This document shows, one piece after another, positions 7,341 to 13,266 of a stretch of 13,266 nucleotides of DNA. Numbering within the stretch: position 1 is the stretch's first letter; each line of letters begins with the position of its first letter. The translations under genes were made by a program, and so were the position numbers. The stretch is from Ignavibacteriales bacterium. GTDB lineage: Bacteria; Bacteroidota; Ignavibacteria; T3Sed10-11. The DNA is taken from positions 1 to 13,266 of the forward strand of contig PWJF01000225.1 of assembly GCA_003560935.1 (NCBI GenBank), given 5' to 3'. Below the pieces are notes generated by a model, which was not told where the DNA came from, searched no databases, and worked only from the letters and a program-made list of their open reading frames with translations.

Positions 7341-8702
7341 ATGTCCGACTATGTCAATGAACTAATGTCTCAGGTCAGGAAAAAAAATCCGAGTGAACCT
7401 GAATTTCATCAGGCGGTACAAGAAGTCGTTGAGTCATTGAAACATGTATTGGATAAACATCCGGAGTATCGTTCGGCAAAAATACTCGAGCGTATAGTAG
7501 AGCCCGAACGCGTGATACTATTCCGGGTTCCGTGGGTCGATGATCAAGATGAAATACATGTCAATCGCGGATTCCGTGTCGAGATGAACAGCGCTATCGG
7601 GCCGTATAAAGGAGGACTTCGGTTCCATCCGTCGGTCAATCTGGGTATTTTAAAGTTCCTTGCATTCGAGCAGGTATTTAAAAACAGTCTCACAACACTT
7701 CCTATCGGCGGCGGAAAAGGCGGTTCCGATTTCGATCCGAAAGGAAAAAGCGATAACGAGGTGATGCGGTTCTGTCAATCGTTTATGAACGAGCTGTACC
7801 GACATATCGGTCCCGATACCGATGTTCCGGCCGGCGATATCGGCGTCGGCGGCAGGGAGATAGGATTTCTCTTCGGTCAGTACAAAAAGCTGCGTAATGA
7901 ATTTACCGGTGTGTTCACCGGCAAGGGCTTGAACTGGGGCGGTTCTCTTATCAGGCCCGAAGCAACCGGCTACGGCGCCGTGTATTTTGCGGCGGAGATG
8001 CTTGCAACCCGGAACGAAACGCTTGAAGGTAAAACATGCCTTGTCTCGGGGAGCGGTAACGTTGCTCAGTATACCGTGGAAAAATTGCTCGACTTTGGCG
8101 GTAAAGCCGTGACGTTATCCGATTCGACCGGCTACATATACGATGAAGAAGGGATCGGCCGGGAAAAACTTGAATATGTGAAACATCTTAAGAATGTAAA
8201 ACGCGGCCGGATCAAGGAATACGCCGGTAAATATTCCAATGCGGTGTACGCCGATGCAGACCAGAATGCCGACCATAATCCGATATGGGACTATAAAGCT
8301 GAATGCGCTTTTCCGGGTGCAACGGAAAATGAGATAAACGAGAAGGATGCACAGAATTTATTAAAGAACGGGGTGTATGTTGTGTCCGAAGGTGCAAACA
8401 TGCCGACGACTTCCGAAGGTGTTGATCTATTAATACAGGAAAAAATATTGTTCGGTCCGGGAAAAGCAGCCAATGCCGGCGGTGTTGCAGTTTCCGGACT
8501 CGAGATGGCACAGAACAGTCAGCGCCTGCCGTGGACACGTGACGAAGTGGATAAACGGCTTCAACTTATTATGAAGAACATTCATGAAACCTGCGTTGAA
8601 GTAGCCGACCGGTTCGGTACTCCCGGTAATTATGTAAACGGTGCAAATATCGCCGGTTTTCTGAAAGTTGCCGACGCCATGCTGGATCAGGGAGTTGTTT
8701 GA
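7341..8702 (+). CDS. gdhA: NADP-type glutamate dehydrogenase
   Basis: This 453-residue hexameric-type glutamate dehydrogenase interconverts 2-oxoglutarate plus ammonia and L-glutamate in the cytoplasm, normally in the assimilatory direction with NADPH. The Glu-binding domain shows 'GPYKGGLRFHPSV' (Lys90), Lys114, 'LPIGGGKGGSDFDPKGKS' (catalytic-site Lys126) and 'DVPAGDIGVGGREIG' (Asp166). 'FTGKGLNWGGSLIRPEATGYG' precedes the nucleotide-binding domain 'VSGSGNVAQYT'. These blocks, and the length near 450, are those of the E. coli GdhA subfamily. Coenzyme preference for NADPH is inferred from that subfamily. ATG 7341 has GGGAG 8-9 bases upstream. It is the first gene of a four-gene same-strand run; 52 bases separate it from the next gene. 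The last gene of the run is a second, dissimilar glutamate dehydrogenase. Confidence 0.96.
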   Translation: MSDYVNELMSQVRKKNPSEPEFHQAVQEVVESLKHVLDKHPEYRSAKILERIVEPERVILFRVPWVDDQDEIHVNRGFRVEMNSAIGPYKGGLRFHPSVNLGILKFLAFEQVFKNSLTTLPIGGGKGGSDFDPKGKSDNEVMRFCQSFMNELYRHIGPDTDVPAGDIGVGGREIGFLFGQYKKLRNEFTGVFTGKGLNWGGSLIRPEATGYGAVYFAAEMLATRNETLEGKTCLVSGSGNVAQYTVEKLLDFGGKAVTLSDSTGYIYDEEGIGREKLEYVKHLKNVKRGRIKEYAGKYSNAVYADADQNADHNPIWDYKAECAFPGATENEINEKDAQNLLKNGVYVVSEGANMPTTSEGVDLLIQEKILFGPGKAANAGGVAVSGLEMAQNSQRLPWTRDEVDKRLQLIMKNIHETCVEVADRFGTPGNYVNGANIAGFLKVADAMLDQGVV

Positions 8703-8709
8703 TGTGGTG

Positions 8710-8737
8710 GTTTCTTGTTTCGTGTTTCCAGTTTAAT
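8710..8737. repeat. degenerate heptanucleotide tandem array (4 units)
   Basis: Four consecutive 7-base units start at 8710, 8717, 8724 and 8731, each beginning GTTT: GTTTCTT, GTTTCGT, GTTTCCA and GTTTAAT. It fills most of the 52-base gap between gdhA and the receiver/ATP-grasp gene. It has the same period, copy number and GTTT core as the array at 5613-5640, so the two are probably copies of one dispersed repeat type. It may also affect the expression of the gene that follows. Confidence 0.55.
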
Positions 8738-8754
8738 TGTTATACTATATAATC

Positions 8755-11739
8755 ATGAAACCGACCGATCAAGTTTGGGTTGAGCACGGGTACGGTACGC
8801 GGTTTCAGGGGTTTCAGAACCTGATGCGGTACCGTATCAGGAATATTTTGCTCGTATCGAGTTTATACGATCTCTATCTGTTCGAAGAGGACGGACGGCT
8901 GTACGAGCTTATCCGGAACGAATACCTCGGACTGAATCTCAGCCACTCGCCGGAGATAACACGGGTGCCGAGCGGCATTGAGGCAATCGCGCTTGCTAAA
9001 GAAGAACAGCGCTTCGACCTGATCATTACTACTCTTCATATCGAAGACATGCCCGCCATACAGCTTGCCCGCATGGTGAAAGAGTCCGAACTCGATATTC
9101 CCATCGTACTTCTTACGTATGATAATAACGAGCTGAAAGAACTGGTGGAGCGGGGAGATGCCGACGCGTTTGATAAAGTATTTGTATGGCAGGGTGATTT
9201 CCGTATCATCATGGGAATCGTAAAGTATCTTGAAGACAGGATGAACGTCGATCACGATACGCGAACGGTGGGCGTACAAACCATTATTCTTATCGAGGAT
9301 AATATTAAATTTTATTCTTCCTTCCTGCCGATGATCTATACGGAGTTACTGCAGCAGTCGAAACGGGTTATTTCAGAAGGTATTAACATCTCGCACAAAT
9401 ATCTCAGGATGCGGGCACGTCCGAAAATACTGTTATGCAGTTCATATGAAGAAGCGATGGAGTATTTCGAAAAATACCACGAGGTTCTTCTCGGCGTCAT
9501 CTCCGATATCGATTTTTACCGGGGAAGAAAACCCGATGAGCGGGCGGGTTTGGCTGTTGCGCGGATCATAAAAGACCGGCGGCCGGATACTCCTATATTA
9601 CTGCAGTCGAATCAACCCGAATGGGAACAGGAAGCCCGCAAGCTCGGCGTCTCGTTTCTGATAAAAGATTCACCGATGCTGCTGTATCAATTACGTCAGT
9701 TTATGATCGATCATTTCAGCTTCGGTGATTTTGCTTTCAAAATGCCGGACGGTAAGGAAGTCGGACGTGCGCACGATCTTGAATCTCTCGAACGCGAGTT
9801 ATGCAACGTCCCGGCAGAGAGTATTAAGTATCATGCAGAACGTAATCACTTTTCCAACTGGCTGAAAGCCCGCACCGAATTCTGGCTTGCTCACAAACTT
9901 CGTCCGCGTCAGGTATCCGATTTCCCGACGCTCGAAGATCTCAGGCAGGATCTAATCCAATCGTTGCGCCATTACCGGCAGCTCAGGACACGCGGCATCA
10001 TCACCGAGTTTTCCAAAGAACTGTTCGATCCCGATAACAGCTTCTCGCGTATCGGCGGGGGATCGCTCGGAGGTAAAGCGCGCGGACTGGGTTTTGTGAA
10101 TATGCTTATCAATAATTACAACGTTCGAGACCGGTTTGACGGCATAGAGATTTATATTCCGCCGGGTGTCGTGCTCGGTACCGATGTGTTCGACGAGTTT
10201 ATCGAAATGAACAATCTCAGACAAATTGCTTTCAGTAATAAACCGGATGAAGAAGTAAAAAAGCGGTTCGTCAATGCGAACAAATTCCCCGAGGAAGTAC
10301 TCGGTGAGCTTGCGGCGTTCCTTGATCTTGTAGAGGTTCCGCTGGCAGTTCGCTCCTCAAGTTTATTGGAAGATTCACAGTATCATCCATTTGCGGGTGT
10401 GTACGAAACCGTAATGATCCCCAATAATCATCCGAATGCGCTTATCCGGCTGAACGATTTGCTTGTTGCGATAAAACATGTATACGCATCGACATTCTTT
10501 AACCGGGCGAAAGAATATATCAAAATGACATCCTACCGGCTTGAGGAAGAAAAGATGGCGGTCATCATTCAACGAATGGTCGGACGGGATCATAACGACC
10601 GGTACTATCCGGATTTTTCCGGTGTAGCCAAATCGCATAATTTTTATCCGGTGCCGCCGCAAAAACCGTCGGACGGTATTGTCGCCGTTGCGCTCGGTCT
10701 CGGTCGTCATGTCGTCGAAGGAGGCAATTGTGTTCGCTTCAGTCCGAAGTATCCCACACACCATATGCAAACTTCTTCGACACGGGAAATACTGGATACA
10801 AAGCAGCATGAATTTTACGCACTTAACATGAAGTCTAATACCGACACGTTGATCAAATCGCCCGGCGAATTATTAATAAAATATGATATACATGTTGCGG
10901 AGGCTGATGGAACATTATCATCGATCGGATCGACGTATTCACCCGAAAACGATGTCATATATGACGGTACTGGGCGTGGAGGGATGCGTATCGTATCGTT
11001 TGCCCCGCTGCTCAAATCGAAATTATTCCCGCTCCCGGAGATTTTACAGTTGCTCCTCGACATGGGGAGCTGGGGTATGGGCGCGCCGGTTGAAATTGAA
11101 TTTGCAGTGAATTATTCCAATCCATACGGTAAACCGAAGGAGGTCGGTATACTCCAGTTGCGGCCTATGGTTATCAGCAGGGAACTTGAAGAGCTTGATG
11201 TGGAGGAGAAGAATACCGAGCAACTGCTTTGCCAGAGTCCGCAGGTCCTCGGTAACGGAGTTGTCCGCAATATCAGGGATATAGTACTTGTTGATAAGCA
11301 AAAATTCGAACGTTCAAAAAGTAAGGAAGTCGCACGCGAGGTAACACAGTTCAACCATAAGTTAATCAGCCAACGACGGCCGTACTTACTTGTTGGAGTA
11401 GGGCGATGGGGAACGAACGATCCGTGGCTCGGTATCCCCGTAAGCTGGGCGAATATTTCGGGCGCACGTGCGATTATTGAGACGAATCCGAAGGATATGG
11501 ACATTACTCCCTCACAGGGTTCCCATTTCTTTCACAATATTACGTCGTTCATGATCGGCTATTTCACCGTCGACTCATCCGCGAAAATGGGATTTGTCGA
11601 TTGGGACTGGCTTCTGTCGCAGCATCCGGCTGAAGAAAAACAATACACGAAGCATCTGCAATTTAGAGATCCGCTTGTGGTGAAGATAAACGGGCGCAAA
11701 AACAAGGGAATAATATTTAAACCGAACGGTCAGCTTTAA
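8755..11739 (+). CDS. dual-receiver / PEP-synthase-like ATP-grasp fusion protein
   Basis: This protein has 994 residues from ATG 8755. A TTG at 8737 would add six residues but lies in a repeat array; neither start has a Shine-Dalgarno. Residues 29-160 form a degenerate receiver-like domain: the phosphorylation position in 'FDLIITTLHIED' is Thr93 and the acidic pair is lost. Residues 175-320 form a second receiver with Glu181-Asp182, phospho-acceptor candidate Asp251 ('VISDIDF') and Lys304. Residues 430-806 match the PPDK/PEP-synthase N-terminal ATP-grasp domain: 'GGGSLGGKARGLG' (434-446), 'RSSSLLEDSQYHPFAGVYET' (533-552), 'VIIQRMVG' (603-610), 'EIEF' (780-783) and 'ILQLRPM' (799-805). The phosphohistidine swivel domain and PEP/pyruvate barrel of real PEP synthases are absent. 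Instead about 185 residues follow, with 'GRWGTNDPWLG' (883-893) and 'PSQGSHFFHN' (919-928). It probably binds ATP and perhaps transfers phosphate, but its acceptor is unknown. It is flanked by glutamate dehydrogenase genes. Confidence 0.88.
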   Translation: MKPTDQVWVEHGYGTRFQGFQNLMRYRIRNILLVSSLYDLYLFEEDGRLYELIRNEYLGLNLSHSPEITRVPSGIEAIALAKEEQRFDLIITTLHIEDMPAIQLARMVKESELDIPIVLLTYDNNELKELVERGDADAFDKVFVWQGDFRIIMGIVKYLEDRMNVDHDTRTVGVQTIILIEDNIKFYSSFLPMIYTELLQQSKRVISEGINISHKYLRMRARPKILLCSSYEEAMEYFEKYHEVLLGVISDIDFYRGRKPDERAGLAVARIIKDRRPDTPILLQSNQPEWEQEARKLGVSFLIKDSPMLLYQLRQFMIDHFSFGDFAFKMPDGKEVGRAHDLESLERELCNVPAESIKYHAERNHFSNWLKARTEFWLAHKLRPRQVSDFPTLEDLRQDLIQSLRHYRQLRTRGIITEFSKELFDPDNSFSRIGGGSLGGKARGLGFVNMLINNYNVRDRFDGIEIYIPPGVVLGTDVFDEFIEMNNLRQIAFSNKPDEEVKKRFVNANKFPEEVLGELAAFLDLVEVPLAVRSSSLLEDSQYHPFAGVYETVMIPNNHPNALIRLNDLLVAIKHVYASTFFNRAKEYIKMTSYRLEEEKMAVIIQRMVGRDHNDRYYPDFSGVAKSHNFYPVPPQKPSDGIVAVALGLGRHVVEGGNCVRFSPKYPTHHMQTSSTREILDTKQHEFYALNMKSNTDTLIKSPGELLIKYDIHVAEADGTLSSIGSTYSPENDVIYDGTGRGGMRIVSFAPLLKSKLFPLPEILQLLLDMGSWGMGAPVEIEFAVNYSNPYGKPKEVGILQLRPMVISRELEELDVEEKNTEQLLCQSPQVLGNGVVRNIRDIVLVDKQKFERSKSKEVAREVTQFNHKLISQRRPYLLVGVGRWGTNDPWLGIPVSWANISGARAIIETNPKDMDITPSQGSHFFHNITSFMIGYFTVDSSAKMGFVDWDWLLSQHPAEEKQYTKHLQFRDPLVVKINGRKNKGIIFKPNGQL

Positions 11740-11742
11740 TAC

Positions 11743-11931
11743 ATGTCTAAATCTACTAAAACACCGGACGCGTGCCCGCATTGCGGTCGGAAATTGAGTC
11801 CGTGGGAAAAAGTGCTGCTCGGAGTCGACCGCGTATTAATGTGCAGACATTGCTGGTATCGCATCATCCTCGATGTGCGATACGAAGATAAATCCGATGA
11901 TGATAAATCAAAACCGAAGGATACAAAATAA
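11743..11931 (+). CDS. small zinc-ribbon protein
   Basis: This 62-residue protein has two CxxC knuckles, Cys11-x-x-Cys14 ('CPHCGRK') and Cys34-x-x-Cys37 ('CRHC'), spaced as in a four-Cys zinc ribbon. They are followed by a charged Lys/Asp-rich tail (about 48-62). The function is unknown; such small ribbons often act as protein- or nucleic-acid-binding adaptors. Its ATG lies 3 bases after the stop of the receiver/ATP-grasp gene, with no Shine-Dalgarno, so translation probably depends on ribosomes finishing the upstream gene. Its TAA overlaps the next ATG by one base (TAATG at 11929-11933). This tight coupling and the coherent zinc motif make it a real gene and link it to both neighbours. Confidence 0.8.
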   Translation: MSKSTKTPDACPHCGRKLSPWEKVLLGVDRVLMCRHCWYRIILDVRYEDKSDDDKSKPKDTK

Positions 11932-13178
11932 TGGAATCATACAACTCCTTCAAAGTTGCACAGAAACAAGTTGTCGATGCGGCAAAAATTCTAAATCTGG
12001 ATAATGCCACGATGGAATTACTTCTCTGGCCGCAACGTGAGTATACGTTTACGTATCCGGTAAGGATGGATTCGGGTGAAATGAAGATATTTCATGCTCA
12101 CCGGATTCAATATAATTATGCGCGGGGTCCGGCAAAAGGCGGTATCCGTTTTCACCCGGATGAAACCGTCGATACGGTACGGGCGCTCGCATCGTGGATG
12201 ACATGGAAAACGGCAGTACTTGATCTTCCGCTGGGAGGCAGCAAAGGCGGCGTGGTGTGCGATCCGAAAAATATGTCGGAGCGTGAGTTGGAAAATCTTG
12301 TACGAGGATACATACGCGGGGTCTCGGAGCTGATCGGTGTCGATAAAGATATACCCGCGCCCGATGTATACACCAATCCGCAAACGATGGCATGGATGAT
12401 GGATGAATACGAAGCGATCACCCACCGTCATCAACCCGGTGTGATGACCGATAAACCGCTGCAGGTAGGCGGCACCGAGGGAAGACGGGATGCTGTTGCG
12501 CGCGGCGGCGTCATAACCGTACGCGAAGCATGCAGGATACTCGATGTCGATCCGCACGGGAAATTTGCAATACAGGGGTTCGGTAATGTGGGACAGCGTG
12601 CCGCATTGCTGAACCATGAACTGCTCGGGGGAGGAAAACTAATAGCCGTAAGTGATTCCAAAGGAACGATTTACAGCGATGATGGAATGGATCCGCGTGA
12701 ACTTGTGATGCATAAATTGAAATCGGGATCGGTACAGGGATTCCCGGATGCGGAGGAAATCCGCCATGACGCATTACTTGAACTCGATGTAAACGTGTTG
12801 TACCCGTCGGCGCTTGAAAATGCAATCACAAAGTATAATGCTCAGAAAGTGAAAGCGAGGATTGTCTGTGAACTGGCAAACGGCCCGACAACACCTGAAG
12901 CCGATATCGTTTTGTACAATAACGGAGTTCATGTAATCCCGGACATACTTGCCAGTGCCGGCGGCGTAACCGTCTCCTATTTTGAAATGGTGCAGGATGC
13001 ATACCGCTTCTTCTGGGATGAAGAAGTTGTTCATGAACGACTTGACACAAAAATGACAAAGGCATATCACACGGTACAGGAGGCGATCGGGGAAAAGAAA
13101 GTACACCCGCGCCTTGCAGCGATGGTGGTCGGGGTTGCACGTGTGGCGGAGGCGTGTAAATTGCGCGGATGGGTGTGA
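11931..13178 (+). CDS. glutamate dehydrogenase, second subfamily (Glu/Leu/Phe/Val dehydrogenase)
   Basis: This 415-residue protein resembles the shorter hexameric glutamate dehydrogenases of archaea and Gram-positive bacteria. 'GPAKGGIRFHP' (66-76, Lys69), Lys93, 'LPLGGSKGGVVCDPK' (99-113, Lys105) and 'DIPAPDVYT' (140-148, Asp144) form the substrate and catalytic site. 'QGFGNVGQ' opens the dinucleotide-binding domain, and 'ASAGGVTVSYFEMVQ' lies near the C-terminus. Glutamate rather than Leu/Phe/Val is favoured by the overall GDH-like pattern, but substrate and coenzyme are not proven; NAD with a catabolic role would be the usual complement to gdhA. AAGGA at 11917-11921 gives a good ribosome site 9 bases before the ATG, and the gene overlaps the zinc-ribbon gene by one base. 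It belongs to a different subfamily from gdhA in the same cluster, so this is not a recent tandem duplication. Confidence 0.93.
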   Translation: MESYNSFKVAQKQVVDAAKILNLDNATMELLLWPQREYTFTYPVRMDSGEMKIFHAHRIQYNYARGPAKGGIRFHPDETVDTVRALASWMTWKTAVLDLPLGGSKGGVVCDPKNMSERELENLVRGYIRGVSELIGVDKDIPAPDVYTNPQTMAWMMDEYEAITHRHQPGVMTDKPLQVGGTEGRRDAVARGGVITVREACRILDVDPHGKFAIQGFGNVGQRAALLNHELLGGGKLIAVSDSKGTIYSDDGMDPRELVMHKLKSGSVQGFPDAEEIRHDALLELDVNVLYPSALENAITKYNAQKVKARIVCELANGPTTPEADIVLYNNGVHVIPDILASAGGVTVSYFEMVQDAYRFFWDEEVVHERLDTKMTKAYHTVQEAIGEKKVHPRLAAMVVGVARVAEACKLRGWV

Positions 13179-13204
13179 ATGGGATTTCGAAATAAGAACA
13201 GACT

Positions 13205-13222
13205 AATAGGCGCCGTCCTATT
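13205..13222. terminator. possible terminator hairpin between convergent genes
   Basis: AATAGG (13205-13210) and CCTATT (13217-13222) form a perfect 6-pair stem with a 6-base loop, 26 bases after the second dehydrogenase stop codon. No strong T-run follows on either strand. Its place between convergent reading frames is the main support. It would overlap the stop codon of the putative minus-strand gene to its right. Confidence 0.25.
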
Positions 13223-13266
13223 CCGATAACAGCGGATCTTTTTCTAATGCCTCTTTTGGTATCTTA
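13218..13266 (-). CDS. probable C-terminal end of an unidentified gene entering from the right
   Basis: On the minus strand the frame from the right edge reads K-I-P-K-E-A-L-E-K-D-P-L-L-S-E and stops with TAG at 13218-13220. The composition is protein-like (an amphipathic helix ending in 'ALEKDPLLSE') and the position fits a gene convergent with the dehydrogenase. Only 15 residues are visible, so no family can be assigned and chance is possible. Confidence 0.4.
   Translation of the reverse strand, partial: KIPKEALEKDPLLSE

Noticed and set aside
8755..11739. Annotation as functional PEP synthase (ppsA)
   Set aside because: Only the ATP-grasp domain is present; the swivel histidine domain and PEP/pyruvate barrel needed for the reaction are missing.
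12018..12617. 199-residue open frame antisense to the second glutamate dehydrogenase
   Set aside because: It overlaps catalytic-site coding sequence and has a His/Arg/Cys-rich, unstructured composition with no motif.
7341..13178. Recent tandem duplication of gdhA
   Set aside because: The two dehydrogenases differ in length and in every motif context (for example 'LPIGGGKGGSDFDPK' against 'LPLGGSKGGVVCDPK'), so they belong to separate subfamilies.

Overview
This is a chromosomal-type window of an uncultured-looking Gram-negative bacterium. Gene density is high, G+C looks moderate by eye, and several starts carry good Shine-Dalgarno sequences (AGGAG, GGAGG, AAGGA). The gene mix fits a lineage of the FCB group or a neighbour such as Calditrichota or Neomarinimicrobiota: paired exported M16 peptidases, a CGC-motif bacilliredoxin, a DUF4438 protein, and a receiver/PEP-synthase-like protein. 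That placement is an inference from family distribution, not a direct reading. There are no tRNA, rRNA, CRISPR, phage or insertion-sequence signatures.

Left part (1-2426): the 3' end of one M16 metallopeptidase gene and a complete second one lie in tandem. The second has a signal peptide, lacks the zinc motif HxxEH, and keeps the R/Y substrate pair, so the two look like halves of a heterodimeric periplasmic peptidase. The 275-base gap that follows contains a striking long imperfect hairpin (2441-2527). Its two non-Watson-Crick pairs are both G-U wobbles on the plus strand.

Sugar part (2702-5609): a full-length membrane-anchored nucleotide-sugar 4,6-dehydratase of the CapD/FlaA1/WbpM type runs convergently with a minus-strand RmlD-like sugar-nucleotide reductase. 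Both suggest surface polysaccharide precursor synthesis.

Middle part (5610-7163): a bacilliredoxin (BrxA/BrxB family) and a DUF4438 protein with an N-terminal hydrophobic export or anchor segment form a two-gene unit. A degenerate heptanucleotide array lies between the RmlD-like gene and this unit.

Right part (7341-13178): four plus-strand genes form a compact cluster. In order they are an NADP-type glutamate dehydrogenase (gdhA), a 994-residue protein with two receiver-like domains fused to a PEP-synthase-type ATP-grasp domain, a 62-residue zinc-ribbon protein, and a second glutamate dehydrogenase of a different subfamily. The last three genes are almost gap-free (3 bases, then a 1-base overlap). 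The fusion protein has no phosphohistidine or PEP-binding barrel domain, so it cannot be an ordinary PEP synthase. It carries an uncharacterised C-terminal region and sits between two glutamate dehydrogenases. This is the best candidate for an undescribed system, possibly a phosphorylation- or nucleotide-dependent control module for glutamate/ammonia and PEP/pyruvate metabolism. A second heptanucleotide array lies just before this gene and a tandem mini-hairpin element lies before gdhA. The last 49 bases probably hold the C-terminus of a minus-strand gene entering from the right.
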